Assembly: GCA_037133755.1 (NCBI GenBank)
Contig: JBAXNN010000002.1
Location: forward strand, 186,001 to 250,000
Length of the DNA stretch: 64,000 nt
DNA from: F1-60-MAGs149 sp037133755
Lineage (GTDB): Bacteria; Actinomycetota; Thermoleophilia; Gaiellales; F1-60-MAGs149
Reading direction: 5' to 3'
Every line of letters begins with the position of its first letter. Position 1 is the first letter of the stretch. Below, in pieces: positions 23,223 through 32,423 of the stretch. The translations under genes and the position numbers were made by a program. A model generated the notes under the pieces. That model was given only the letters and a program-made list of their open reading frames with translations. It was not told the DNA's origin and did no database searches.

Positions 23223-25519
23223 GTACTCCACGCACCGACGAGCCCACCCTCGCCTATCCGCCGCCGCCGCCGAGGCCCCAGCAGCCGTCGGGCACCGAGG
23301 GCTTCGATCGTGATGGCGTTAGTCGGCGGGTGACCATCCTCGCGCTGATCGCAGCGGCGATCGTGATCATCCTGATCCTGCGTCTCTGGTCGCTCCAGGT
23401 CCTTGACGTGCAATCGTACCGCGCGCAGGCGAGCTCGAACGGCTTGCGCAGCATCGACGTGCCGGCGGCGCGTGGCCAGATCCTCGACAACACCGGCAAG
23501 GTGCTCGTCGGCAGTCGTCCGTCGAACTCCGTGGCGATCGACCCGACGCGCTTCCCGGACCTCCTGACGGCCTGTGGTCGCGACGTCCAGGGGCCGACCG
23601 ATGCGCGCACCTCCGATGAGCGCGCGCGCCGCATCAGCGACGCGATCGAGCGTGCCAGCCATCTGCCGAGGGAGCGGCGCACGGCGCGGCTCGAGGCGAT
23701 CCAGCAGCAGTTGGACGGCGGTCAGACCGTGCGCGCGTGGGCGGGCTGCACGAAGACGTATCCGCAGTTGCGCGAGCTGGCAGGGATCGTCGGTGTGACC
23801 GTCGCACAGGTCGAGGACGACATCCACACGGCCTCGATCAAGGCGCCGTTCGATTCGATCGTGATCGCCAAGGACGTCGATCGCGACGTGCTGTTCTACC
23901 TCAAGGAGCGCGCGGGGCAGTTCCCGGGCGTACGCATCGTCGAGGGCACGGCGCGCTCGTATCGCGAGACACGCGGGCAGAACGGAAAGCTGTTCCCGAT
24001 GGCACCGCACCTCTGGGGCGAGCTCGGCGAAGTCTCGGCCGATCAGATCAAGGATCAGGTGACGTACCGCAATGCGTCGGCGGGCGACATCGTCGGCCAG
24101 CGCGGAGTGGAGCAGTACTTCGATCGCTACCTGCGCGGCACCAACGGCTCGCTGCAGCGCCGCGTCGACGCGTTCGGCGATCCGGTCGGGCCGATTGTCC
24201 GGTCGCGAGCCGCGAAGGCCGGCGACAACATCCGCCTGACCATCGATGCCGGCATCCAGAGCGCCGCGGAGAACGCGCTACGCGAGGCGATCACCTACGC
24301 CCGCACGCACGGCCATCCGTCTGCCGAAGGCGGCGCGATCATCGCGATGGACCCGAACACCGGTGCGATTCGCGCAATGGCGTCGAACCCCGGCTTCGAT
24401 CCCTCGACCCTCGCCGGACCGCAGGGGCAGAAGTACTGGAACGAGTTGGCCGGCGACGCCAAGCACTCGCCGTTGCTCAATCGCGCCCTCAACGGCCTCT
24501 ACCCGGCTGGCTCGACCTTCAAGCCCGTCACCGCCTTCGCTGCGGGCGCATCAGGCCTCGTTCGCGCCGACGGTCAGCTCCAGTGTTCGCCGCAGGTGAC
24601 GATCGACGGACAGACGTATCGCAACTTCGAGTCCGGTGTCAACGAGCCGATGAATATGATGCAGGCGCTCACCGCCTCTTGCGATACGTACTTTTACCAG
24701 CTCGGCAAGCGGCTCTATGACGCGACACCGAAATCCGGCCAGTTCGAGCCACAGCCGCTGTGGGCCAAGCGTCTCGGCTTCGGCGCGCCGACGGGTATTG
24801 ACATCGGTGCCGACTCGCCTGGCAGCGTCCCCGACTTCGCGTATAAGCGTCGGCGCTTCGGTGATGACAAGGTCCACAACCGCTGGACATCGGGCGATGC
24901 CGTGCTGCAGTCGATCGGTCAGGGTGATCTCGAGGTCACGCCGCTCCAGATCGCCCGGCTGTACGCGCTGATCGCCAACGGCGGGACACTCGTCCAACCG
25001 CATGTCGGCGCTTCGGTCTTCGGCCAGGACGGCACGCTCCGCGAGAAGCTCACGGCTTCGCCGGGAACCAAGGTGCAGCTCGACCCGTTCATGCTCGCCT
25101 CGATCCGCAAGGGACTCGAGGGCGTCACCCAGGACATCAACGGCACGGCCTACGCCGCCTTCAAGGGCTTCCCGATTCCGGTCGCCGGCAAGACCGGCAC
25201 CGCCGAGAAGCTCGGCAAGCGCGACTTCGCGTGGTTCGCGGGCTACGCACCGGCCAACGATCCCAAGCTCGTCGTCGTGTGCGTCATCGAGCAGGGCGGC
25301 TTCGGCGGCGAGACCGCTGCGCCCGCCGTACGTCAGGTGATGGCGAAGGCGTTTGGCGTTGACGAGGCGACCATCGGCCAGATCGCAAGCGCCGAGCAGG
25401 CCGGTGTCTATGCGGGGCCTGGGCTCGGTGTCGATCCAGCTCAGCTGCTGCAGCAGCAAGACGGGGGCCCGCTGTTCCCGTCCACGACTTCCACAACGAC
25501 GACGGGGAGCGCCGGATGA
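23219..25519 (+). CDS. mrdA: Penicillin-binding protein 2, elongasome transpeptidase
   Basis: The product has 766 residues. A Pro-rich cytoplasmic tail (1-25) is followed by a membrane helix (about 34-54), the PBP dimerisation domain (60-310) and the transpeptidase domain. The catalytic Ser432 is in AGSTFKP, the SxN-like motif is TASCDTYF, and KTGT is at 658-661. The dimerisation domain carries a roughly 90-residue insertion with two cysteines (TACGRD and AGCTKT), making the protein longer than E. coli PBP2 (633). ATG 23219 overlaps mreD as ATGA; rodA follows with another 4-nt overlap. Confidence 0.92.
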   Translation: MSTPRTDEPTLAYPPPPPRPQQPSGTEGFDRDGVSRRVTILALIAAAIVIILILRLWSLQVLDVQSYRAQASSNGLRSIDVPAARGQILDNTGKVLVGSRPSNSVAIDPTRFPDLLTACGRDVQGPTDARTSDERARRISDAIERASHLPRERRTARLEAIQQQLDGGQTVRAWAGCTKTYPQLRELAGIVGVTVAQVEDDIHTASIKAPFDSIVIAKDVDRDVLFYLKERAGQFPGVRIVEGTARSYRETRGQNGKLFPMAPHLWGELGEVSADQIKDQVTYRNASAGDIVGQRGVEQYFDRYLRGTNGSLQRRVDAFGDPVGPIVRSRAAKAGDNIRLTIDAGIQSAAENALREAITYARTHGHPSAEGGAIIAMDPNTGAIRAMASNPGFDPSTLAGPQGQKYWNELAGDAKHSPLLNRALNGLYPAGSTFKPVTAFAAGASGLVRADGQLQCSPQVTIDGQTYRNFESGVNEPMNMMQALTASCDTYFYQLGKRLYDATPKSGQFEPQPLWAKRLGFGAPTGIDIGADSPGSVPDFAYKRRRFGDDKVHNRWTSGDAVLQSIGQGDLEVTPLQIARLYALIANGGTLVQPHVGASVFGQDGTLREKLTASPGTKVQLDPFMLASIRKGLEGVTQDINGTAYAAFKGFPIPVAGKTGTAEKLGKRDFAWFAGYAPANDPKLVVVCVIEQGGFGGETAAPAVRQVMAKAFGVDEATIGQIASAEQAGVYAGPGLGVDPAQLLQQQDGGPLFPSTTSTTTTGSAG

Positions 25520-26709
25520 ACCGCACCGCGCTGCTCCGCCGCGTTGACTGGCTGCTTGTCGCCGCCGTGCTGTTGCTGCTCTACATCGGGGAGCGCGCCG
25601 TCAAGGCGGCCACCGTCAACGACCTCGTCGGCGATCCGGGGTTCTTCGACCGCCGCCACATCATCTACGTGACCGCAGGGCTGGGGTTCGCGGCGCTCGC
25701 AGCGGTTATCGACCCGCGCCTCTATCGCCGCCTCTTCTGGTTCATCTACGGCAGCACGATCGGACTGTTGATCATCGTGCTCGGCTTCTCGGCGGCACGC
25801 GGCTCGCAGCGTTGGATTCCGCTGCCGTTCTTCACCCTGCAACCCTCCGAGGTTGGCAAGGTGACGATGCTCGTGTGCCTCTCGATCATCGTGGCCGACT
25901 GCGTCCGGCGTGGCATCAAGGGGTGGAGCATGGCAATCCGTGCGGCACTTCTGATGTTGCCGCCATTCGCACTCGTCTTCATTCAGCCCGATCTCGGCAC
26001 CTCCATCGTGTACGTCGCGATCACGCTGACGATCCTGGTCGTGGCCGGGCTCCCAGGCCGCAACGTCGCGATCATCGGTGGCGTCGGAATCGCCATCGTG
26101 ATTCTCGTGCTCGGCATCCTGCCGACGATCGGCGTTCCGCTTCTGCGCCCGTACCAAGCCGAGCGCATCACCGCGTTCCTGGACCCGCAGGGCGGCAGCC
26201 CCGCCGCGTATCAGTCAGAGCAGTCCAAGATCGCGATCGGCTCGGGCGGCCTCGCTGGCCGAGGATCGGGCATCAGTCAGACAGCGGGCAACTTCCTACC
26301 CGAGCACCACACCGACTTCGTCTTCGCGGTGGTGGGGGAGAACCGCGGGTTCGTGGGCTCGGCGATCGTGCTGATGCTGTACCTGCTTGTGCTCTGGCGC
26401 ATCGGGCGCATCATCCCGCGTGCGCGCAACCTCGAGGAGGCGTTCATCGCAGCGGGCGTCTTCGGACTGATCATGCTCCAGGTCGGCGTCAACATCGGCA
26501 TGAACCTGGGCATCGCGCCGACGACGGGTATTCCCCTGCCGTTCATGACGTACGGCGGCTCCAACACGATCACCAACCTGACCGCGGTCGGTCTCGCGAT
26601 CGCAGTTGGCATCCGCCAGGTCCGCGAAGAGGCGACCGCGCCAGGCTGGCAGGAGCGCCCGCGACGCTACGTCAACAAGGCGCTGTCCGCCCCGACGGAC
26701 GCTGCCTGA
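25516..26709 (+). CDS. rodA: SEDS-family peptidoglycan polymerase RodA
   Basis: The product has 397 residues with 10 predicted membrane helices. Signatures are PFFTLQPSEVGKV, FIQPDLGTSIVY, the long extracytoplasmic loop with QSKIAIGSGGLAGRG and FLPEHHTDFVFAVVGEN, and GIPLPFMTYGGSN. It polymerises glycan strands with its partner PBP2, whose gene it overlaps by 4 nt. It is the last gene of the mre cluster. Confidence 0.93.
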   Translation: MNRTALLRRVDWLLVAAVLLLLYIGERAVKAATVNDLVGDPGFFDRRHIIYVTAGLGFAALAAVIDPRLYRRLFWFIYGSTIGLLIIVLGFSAARGSQRWIPLPFFTLQPSEVGKVTMLVCLSIIVADCVRRGIKGWSMAIRAALLMLPPFALVFIQPDLGTSIVYVAITLTILVVAGLPGRNVAIIGGVGIAIVILVLGILPTIGVPLLRPYQAERITAFLDPQGGSPAAYQSEQSKIAIGSGGLAGRGSGISQTAGNFLPEHHTDFVFAVVGENRGFVGSAIVLMLYLLVLWRIGRIIPRARNLEEAFIAAGVFGLIMLQVGVNIGMNLGIAPTTGIPLPFMTYGGSNTITNLTAVGLAIAVGIRQVREEATAPGWQERPRRYVNKALSAPTDAA

Positions 26710-26731
26710 CGGGCAAAGCGCCCGCGCCCGG

Positions 26732-26743
26732 TACACTCTCAAC
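26732..26743 (+). promoter_or_regulatory. Leaderless promoter (-10 TACACT) of the radical SAM gene
   Basis: TACACT (26732-26737) plus six bases leads to GTG 26744, which is also the start that fits the protein family. No Shine-Dalgarno is present. Confidence 0.55.
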
Positions 26744-28513
26744 GTGGAGCAGCACTCCCTCCAGCCGCGCATCGAGCGCCTTTTGACGCAGGTCGAGAAG
26801 CCGTCGCGGTATATCGGCGGCGAGACGAACGAGACCGTCAAGCCCGATGCGACCGTCAGGGTCGCCTTCGCCTACCCCGATGCATACGAGGTTGGCATCT
26901 CGAATCAGGCGCTCCAGATCCTCTACGGCCTGGTCAACGATCGCACCGACGCCGCGGCCGAGCGGGTCTACTGCCCGTGGCCCGACATGGCCGACGCCAT
27001 GCGTCGCGAGGACGTGCCGCTGTTCACGCTCGAGACGTGGCGCCCCGTGCGCGACGTCGATCTGTTCGGCATCACGCTGCAGGCCGAGCTCACGTACTCG
27101 AACGTGCTCGAGCTGATCGACCTCGCGCAGATTCCGGTCCGCAGCGTCGATCGCACCGATGCCGACCCGATCATCCTCGCCGGTGGTCCCAGCGCCTCGA
27201 ATCCGATGCCGCTCGCGCACTTCGTTGACGCATTCTTCATGGGCGAGGCCGAGGAGGGGATGCAGCAGATCATCGCCATCCTCGACGAGGTCAAGACGCG
27301 CGAAGAGCGCCTCGATCGCCTCAACGAGCTGCCGTTTCTGTACCTGCCGGCGCGCGGTGAGCAGCCGGTCGAGCGCGCCATCTTCGCCGACTTCTCGATC
27401 GACACGGCACCGACCAAGCCGGTCGTGCCGTACGCCAGCGCGATCTTCTCGCGCGCCTCGGTCGAGGTGATGCGCGGCTGCACGCGTGGCTGTCGCTTCT
27501 GTCACGCGGGCACGTGGTATCGCCCGGTGCGCGAACGCAAGGTCGAGGACGTCGTCACGGCTGGCCTCGCGCAGCTCGAGTGCACCGGCTACGACGAGCT
27601 GTCGCTCACGTCGCTCGCTACGAGCGATTACTCCGGCGTCTCGCGCGCGATCCGCGAGATCAAGGAGGTCAAGCCCGACCTGCACCTGTCGTTGCCGTCG
27701 AATCGCGTCGATACGGGCCCGGTCGCCTTAGCCGCGGCAGCCAACACGCGGCAGCGGTCCATCACGATGGCGCCGGAAGCGGCCACGCAGCGGATGCGGG
27801 ACATCATCTGCAAGACCATTACCGGCGAGATGATCGAGAACGCGATCGACTCGGCCTTCGCCGCGGGCTACACGAGTCTCAAGCTGTACTTCATGATCGG
27901 TCTGCCCCTCGAGACCTTCGAGGAGGTCCAGGGCATCGTCGACCTCGGTTTCAAGGCACGTGAGATCGGGCGGAAGCACTACGGGGAGGGTGGCAAGTTC
28001 ACCGTTCACGTCTCGGCCTCGAACTTCGTGCCGAAGCCGCACACGCCGTTCCAGTGGAGCGGCATGGCACCTCCGGATCAGCTGCGCGTGAAGCAGGACT
28101 ACCTGCGTCGTGCGCTGAAGGGGCGCCAACTCAAGCTTTCCCTCCACGACGTCCGAACGAGCATGCTGGAAGGCGCGCTCGGTCGTGGAGATTCGATCAC
28201 CGGGGATGTGCTCGAGGCAGCCTGGCGCGCGGGTGCGCGCTTCGATGCCTGGTCGGAGCACCACCGCGAGGAGTACTGGCGCGACGCTTTCGCCGCCGCC
28301 GGTCGCGACCTCGAGGTGGAGGCGACGCGCGAGCGCGATCCCCTTGACCCGCTGCCGTGGGATCACGTGCGCAGCGGTGTGTCCAAGGAGTTTCTGCTGG
28401 ATGAGTGGTGGCAGAGTCGCGCCGAACGGCCGACCGGGGATTGTCGATGGGATGGCTGCAGTGACTGCGGCGCCTGTGTCGGCCCCGTGCGGAACCGGTT
28501 GGTGGAGGCCTAA
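26744..28513 (+). CDS. B12-binding-type radical SAM protein, TIGR03960 family
   Basis: The product has 589 residues. The N-terminal half resembles the cobalamin-binding region of such proteins (VAFAYPDAYEVGISNQALQ, ILAGGPSASNPMPLA). The radical SAM cluster is Cys246, Cys250 and Cys253 in MRGCTRGCRFCHAG, followed by LTSLATSDYSG and FMIGLPLETFEEV. A Cys-rich tail (DCRWDGCSDCGACVG) could bind another cluster. The family is almost always followed by a TIGR03936 protein and RNase E/G, as here, but its substrate is undetermined; a role in RNA or ribosome modification is only suggested by that context. Its TAA overlaps a downstream mini-ORF as TAATG. Confidence 0.85.
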   Translation: MEQHSLQPRIERLLTQVEKPSRYIGGETNETVKPDATVRVAFAYPDAYEVGISNQALQILYGLVNDRTDAAAERVYCPWPDMADAMRREDVPLFTLETWRPVRDVDLFGITLQAELTYSNVLELIDLAQIPVRSVDRTDADPIILAGGPSASNPMPLAHFVDAFFMGEAEEGMQQIIAILDEVKTREERLDRLNELPFLYLPARGEQPVERAIFADFSIDTAPTKPVVPYASAIFSRASVEVMRGCTRGCRFCHAGTWYRPVRERKVEDVVTAGLAQLECTGYDELSLTSLATSDYSGVSRAIREIKEVKPDLHLSLPSNRVDTGPVALAAAANTRQRSITMAPEAATQRMRDIICKTITGEMIENAIDSAFAAGYTSLKLYFMIGLPLETFEEVQGIVDLGFKAREIGRKHYGEGGKFTVHVSASNFVPKPHTPFQWSGMAPPDQLRVKQDYLRRALKGRQLKLSLHDVRTSMLEGALGRGDSITGDVLEAAWRAGARFDAWSEHHREEYWRDAFAAAGRDLEVEATRERDPLDPLPWDHVRSGVSKEFLLDEWWQSRAERPTGDCRWDGCSDCGACVGPVRNRLVEA

Positions 28514-28545
28514 TGCCACGCATGCCGCAGATGCCACCGCGTTGA
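28513..28545 (+). CDS. Ten-codon coupling mini-ORF upstream of the TIGR03936 gene
   Basis: ATG 28513 overlaps the radical SAM stop as TAATG and has GGTGGAGG 4-5 nt upstream. The frame reads MPRMPQMPPR and ends in TGA 28543-28545, which overlaps the TTG start of the next gene as TTGA. The arrangement would hand ribosomes from one gene to the next, since the TTG has no Shine-Dalgarno of its own. Confidence 0.4.
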   Translation: MPRMPQMPPR

Positions 28546-29195
28546 GGATCGAACTCCGCCTTGCCGTGCGCGATCGCGCCCGGTTCCTCAGCCATCTCGA
28601 AATGGTCGACCTGTTGCTGGCCGCGTTCCGACGCGCCGGCTACGAGATCGCACTGTCCAACGGCATGCGTCCCAAGCCCGTGATCAGCCTCGCGCTCGCG
28701 CGTGGCGTGGGTACCGCGTCGGAGGACGAGCACTGCACGATCGAGCTTGTGGGTGACAGCCACGACCTCGGTGACCTGATTTCCCGACTCACCGCGACCT
28801 GTCCGCGGGGTGTCGTTCCCCTGGATGCCCGACCCGCCGGTCCCAAGACCGTCGCCGTTGGCGCCACCTATCGCATCACCTTCGATGCACCGGGCGAGCT
28901 TCTCGCCCAGGCCGTCGACGCGTACGTCGCGTCGCCGGAGCTTCCCATCGAGCGCCGCAGCCCCAAGCAGCGGCGCACGGTTGACGTGAAGCGCTTCGCC
29001 CCCGAGCCCCAGCTCGATGGCAGCAGCGTCATCGTCGACATTGCCATCCTCGAGGATGGCTCTGCCAAGCCGGACGAGGTCGTCCGCGCGCTTGCAAGCT
29101 GCGCGAACGCCGACCTCCCGCTGGCCGGAGTCACCCGACTAGCCGTTGCCATGGCGCCGAAACCGGCGCGCGTGGCGACAACGGAGACCACATGA
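28542..29195 (+). CDS. TIGR03936/DUF2344 radical-SAM-linked protein
   Basis: The product has 217 residues, normal for the family. The opening LRIELRLAVRDRARFLSHLE and RRAGYEIALSNGMRPKPVIS match DUF2344, which is fused to or follows TIGR03960 proteins. The function is unknown; the conserved neighbourhood with RNase E/G and L21/L27 hints at RNA metabolism. TTG 28542 is the only initiator near the conserved start and is overlapped by the TGA of the preceding mini-ORF. Its own stop overlaps rng as ATGA. Confidence 0.82.
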   Translation: MRIELRLAVRDRARFLSHLEMVDLLLAAFRRAGYEIALSNGMRPKPVISLALARGVGTASEDEHCTIELVGDSHDLGDLISRLTATCPRGVVPLDARPAGPKTVAVGATYRITFDAPGELLAQAVDAYVASPELPIERRSPKQRRTVDVKRFAPEPQLDGSSVIVDIAILEDGSAKPDEVVRALASCANADLPLAGVTRLAVAMAPKPARVATTETT

Positions 29196-31723
29196 AGAAG
29201 ATCCTGATATCCGCCGATGCGTACGAGACGAAAGCGGCGCTGATCGAAGACGATCGCGTCGTCGAGACATACATCGAGCGCGAGGAGCGCCGGTCGCTCC
29301 TCGGCAACATCTACCTGGCCAAGGTCGACACGGTCCTGCCCGGCATGGAGGCGGCCTTCGTCGACGCCGGCATGGACAAGAACGCGTTCCTGCACGTCGC
29401 CGAGATCCGCATCGATGGTCTCGACCAGCGCGCACGTCGCTCCAAGCGCATCCAGGACCTCGTCAAGGGCGGACAGTCGCTGCTCGTCCAGGTGACGAAG
29501 GACCCGATGAAGACCAAGGGCGCCCGCGTCACCATGGATATCTCGCTGGCTGGCCGCTTCCTGGTCTACGTGCCGGACGGTGAGGGTGGCGGCGTCTCCA
29601 AGCGTCTGTCCGACGGCGAGCGCGACCGCCTGCGCGATCTCGTCAAGCAGCTCAAGCCGCGTCTCGGTGGTGGCCTGATCGTCCGCACGGCGGCCAAGGG
29701 TGCCGAGCTGGCCGAGCTGGAGCGCGACCTCGCACTGCTCGAGGACCAGTGGGAGGCGATCCTGTCGCGCATTGAGACGGCGAAAGCGCCCAGCCTGATC
29801 CACGCCGAGGTCGATATCGCCCTCAGTCTCGTTCGCGACGACTTTCGTCAGGACGTCGACGAGCTGATCGTCGACGACGCGAAGATGCACGACCGCATCG
29901 TCTCGTACGTCCAGGAACGCAGCCCCGAGCTGGCCGATCGCGTCAAGCGCCACACGGCGCAGACCGAGCTTTTGCGCCGCTACGGCGTTGACGAGGCGAT
30001 CGAGAGCACGCTGAAGCGTCGCGTCGACCTGCCGTCGGGCGGCTACCTGCTGTTCGATTATGCCGAGGCGTTCACGATCGTCGACGTCAATACTGGCCGG
30101 TTCGTCGGCAAGGGGCGACTCGAGGACACGATTCTGCATAACAACCTCGAGTCCGCCCGCGAGGTTGTGCGTCAGCTGCGCCTGCGCGATCTCGGCGGCA
30201 TCATCGTCATCGACTTCGTTGACATGGAGTCCAAGACGAATCGTGATCAGGTCATCGCCGCTCTCAAGGAGGAGCTGGCGAAGGATCGCTCGAAGGTCTA
30301 CCTCGTCTCGATCAGCCCGCTTGGTCTCGTCGAGATGACGCGCCAGAACGTCACCGACGGCGTGCGCGAGATCATGACGACGGAGTGCCCGTGTTGCGCG
30401 GGCGAGGGGCGCGTCCTCAGCGATGAGACCATCGCTCTCGACAACCTCCGCACGCTGCGCCGTCAGGCCACGCTCTCGAGTTCTGAGGCCTTCCTCGTGG
30501 AGGTCAACGCGCAGGTCGCCACGCGCATGATCGGCCCCGGTGGCACGCGTCTCGAGGAGCTGGAGAAGGACACCGGCAAGCACTTCTCGATCGTCGCCCG
30601 TGATGACGTGCCGCGCGAGCGCTGCGAGTTTGTCAAGCACGGCAAGATCAGCGAGGTCCTCGAGGACGCCATCCCGGTCGAGATTGGCCAGGAGCTCGAG
30701 GTCCCGGTCAGCGAGCCGCACATGTTCCAGGCCGCAGACGCCGTCACGGTGATGGAGGGCGGCTACCGCGTCGTCATCGCCGGCGCGGGCCCGTACCTGG
30801 GAGAGACGCATAAGATCAAGATCGAGCGTGTCGGCCGCCTTGAGGCGCATGCGGTTCTCCTCGATGCCGCACCGATCACGGAGGAGGAGATGATCAAGAT
30901 GGTCGATCCTCGCTCCGACGTGCACGAGCCGCCGCGACTCGTCGGCGAGCGGATCGACCTCGAGAGCAACAAGCGCAAGGGCAAGCGCAGCCGCACACCG
31001 TCGGCAACGATCGACACGCCGACGGGCGATATGACGGCCAGCGTGGGGGAGGAGACCGAGCCGCTCGACAAGCCCGTAGAGCCCGAGATTGTTGAGGAGG
31101 CTGTCCTGCTCGACGAGGACGGCAATCCGGTCGTCAAGCCGAAGCGTCCGCGCAGCCGCCGCAAGCCGGCAGCTGAGCGCGCTGCCACGGCCGAGGGCGA
31201 TGCGTCCGTTGACGCCGACGGCGAGTCCGACGAGGACGGCGACGAGGATGACGACGAGACCACGGCCGATGGTGCGCCGCGTAAGCGCCGCCGCCGCGGT
31301 CGTCGGGGTGGTGCACGTCGTCGTACCGGCACGGGCGAAGCGGGCGAGGCCACCGCTGACGAAGGCGCGGCCGATTCGGTCGCCGCCGACGCCGGTGAGG
31401 CGAGCCCGGAAGCTGCTCCGGCCGACGGTGATGCGCCGGCACGCCCGAAGCGTCGTCGCAGCCGTGGTGGACGTGGCCGCTCGTCGAGCAGCCGTAGCGC
31501 CGCCGGCGCCAGCACCGAGGGCGGCGAAAGCGCCCAGGGTGATAGCGCCTCCGGGACCGAACCGAAGCCGCGCGCGCCGCGTGCTCCTCGCGCCCCGCGC
31601 GCCGATACGCCCGCGAACGAGGCCAGTTCTGCAGCGGAAAAGCCCGCTGACGCACCGAAGCCCAAGGCTCCGGCCAAGAAGAAGAAGGGCCTGCTCGGCA
31701 GGATCCTCGGGAAAGACGAGTAA
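29192..31723 (+). CDS. rng: Ribonuclease E/G family endoribonuclease
   Basis: The product has 843 residues. An S1 RNA-binding domain (about 35-120: GNIYLAKVDTVLPGMEAAFVD) is followed by the catalytic domain with the metal-binding Asp residues in FTIVDVNTGRF and VIDFVDME, and the zinc-link CPCCAGEGRV. From about 590 on the sequence is low complexity: acidic, then Arg-rich (RKRRRRGRRGG) and Ala/Pro-rich repeats, ending KKKKGLLGRILGKDE. Such tails serve as degradosome or RNA scaffolds, as in actinobacterial RNase E. The gene overlaps the TIGR03936 protein by 4 nt. Confidence 0.92.
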   Translation: MKKILISADAYETKAALIEDDRVVETYIEREERRSLLGNIYLAKVDTVLPGMEAAFVDAGMDKNAFLHVAEIRIDGLDQRARRSKRIQDLVKGGQSLLVQVTKDPMKTKGARVTMDISLAGRFLVYVPDGEGGGVSKRLSDGERDRLRDLVKQLKPRLGGGLIVRTAAKGAELAELERDLALLEDQWEAILSRIETAKAPSLIHAEVDIALSLVRDDFRQDVDELIVDDAKMHDRIVSYVQERSPELADRVKRHTAQTELLRRYGVDEAIESTLKRRVDLPSGGYLLFDYAEAFTIVDVNTGRFVGKGRLEDTILHNNLESAREVVRQLRLRDLGGIIVIDFVDMESKTNRDQVIAALKEELAKDRSKVYLVSISPLGLVEMTRQNVTDGVREIMTTECPCCAGEGRVLSDETIALDNLRTLRRQATLSSSEAFLVEVNAQVATRMIGPGGTRLEELEKDTGKHFSIVARDDVPRERCEFVKHGKISEVLEDAIPVEIGQELEVPVSEPHMFQAADAVTVMEGGYRVVIAGAGPYLGETHKIKIERVGRLEAHAVLLDAAPITEEEMIKMVDPRSDVHEPPRLVGERIDLESNKRKGKRSRTPSATIDTPTGDMTASVGEETEPLDKPVEPEIVEEAVLLDEDGNPVVKPKRPRSRRKPAAERAATAEGDASVDADGESDEDGDEDDDETTADGAPRKRRRRGRRGGARRRTGTGEAGEATADEGAADSVAADAGEASPEAAPADGDAPARPKRRRSRGGRGRSSSSRSAAGASTEGGESAQGDSASGTEPKPRAPRAPRAPRADTPANEASSAAEKPADAPKPKAPAKKKKGLLGRILGKDE

Positions 31724-31730
31724 TCCGGTG

Positions 31731-31765
31731 GCAGGGGAGCGGAGCCTTGCGCCCCGCTTCTCTGC
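31731..31765 (+). terminator. Hairpin after rng, before rplU
   Basis: GCAGGGGAGCGG (31731-31742) pairs with CCGCTTCTCTGC (31754-31765), two of the pairs being G-U. A TACGTT -10 candidate for rplU follows directly at 31766-31771. It is probably a terminator or attenuator separating rng from the ribosomal protein genes. Confidence 0.45.
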
Positions 31766-31781
31766 TACGTTCCCGCCCGTT

Positions 31782-31796
31782 GCCGCAGGTTGCGGC
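31782..31796 (+). promoter_or_regulatory. Small hairpin in the rplU 5' leader
   Basis: GCCGCA-GGT-TGCGGC forms a 6-bp stem 17 nt before the rplU start, in the leader downstream of the TACGTT box. It could serve autoregulation by L21, as L21 leaders do elsewhere, but it does not match a known family by eye. Confidence 0.3.
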
Positions 31797-31813
31797 CCGT
31801 CTGAAGGTCAAGC

Positions 31814-32161
31814 ATGTTTGCAGTCATCGCAGTCGGCGGTAAGCAGTACCGCGTAACCAAGGGTGAGTACCTCGTCGTCGATCGCCTGGCGGTTGACGAG
31901 GGCGGCACGTTCGCACCTGACGTGGTTCTCGCCTCCGATGGCAAGACGACCGCCGCCACGGCCGACGCCTGTAAGGGCGTCAAGGTCTCGGCGCGCGTCC
32001 GCGAGCATAAGCTCGGCCCGAAGATCAACATCCGCACGTACAAGGCGAAGAAGAGCAGCTCGCGCCGCATGGGTTACCGCTCGCGGCAGAGCGTGATCGA
32101 GATCGAGTCGATCGCCTTCGGCAAGAGCACCCCGGCCAAGGAGGCTGAAAGTGGCGCATAA
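31814..32161 (+). CDS. rplU: 50S ribosomal protein L21
   Basis: The product has 115 residues. MFAVIAVGGKQYRVTKGEYLVVDRL and the C-terminal KKSSSRRMGYRSRQSVIEIESI are the L21 signatures. The protein binds 23S rRNA in the large subunit. GAAGG precedes the ATG with good spacing. The gene overlaps rpmA by 11 nt. Confidence 0.96.
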   Translation: MFAVIAVGGKQYRVTKGEYLVVDRLAVDEGGTFAPDVVLASDGKTTAATADACKGVKVSARVREHKLGPKINIRTYKAKKSSSRRMGYRSRQSVIEIESIAFGKSTPAKEAESGA

Positions 32162-32408
32162 GAAGGGCCTCGGCTCCTCCAAGAACGGTCGCGACTCCCA
32201 GTCGAAGCGGCTTGGCGTGAAGGTCTTCGGCGGTCAGACGATCCGCGCCGGTGGCATCATCGTGCGCCAGCGTGGCACCAAGTTCAATCCCGGTGCCGGC
32301 GTCGGTCTCGGCGTCGACCACACCATCTTCGCGACGCAGGACGGCATCGTCGAGTTCGGCCAGCGGCGCGGCAAGCGCATCATCTCGGTCGTCTCGGCCG
32401 AGGCCTAA
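32151..32408 (+). CDS. rpmA: 50S ribosomal protein L27
   Basis: The product has 85 residues. It opens MAHKKGLGSSKNGRDSQSKRLG and includes GGQTIRAGGIIVRQRGTKFNPG, the L27 signature. Its N-terminus reaches the peptidyl transferase centre; no Firmicutes-type cleavable extension is present. GTG 32151 lies inside the end of rplU. Confidence 0.97.
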   Translation: MAHKKGLGSSKNGRDSQSKRLGVKVFGGQTIRAGGIIVRQRGTKFNPGAGVGLGVDHTIFATQDGIVEFGQRRGKRIISVVSAEA

Positions 32409-32423
32409 GCCGGGTAGCCGCCC

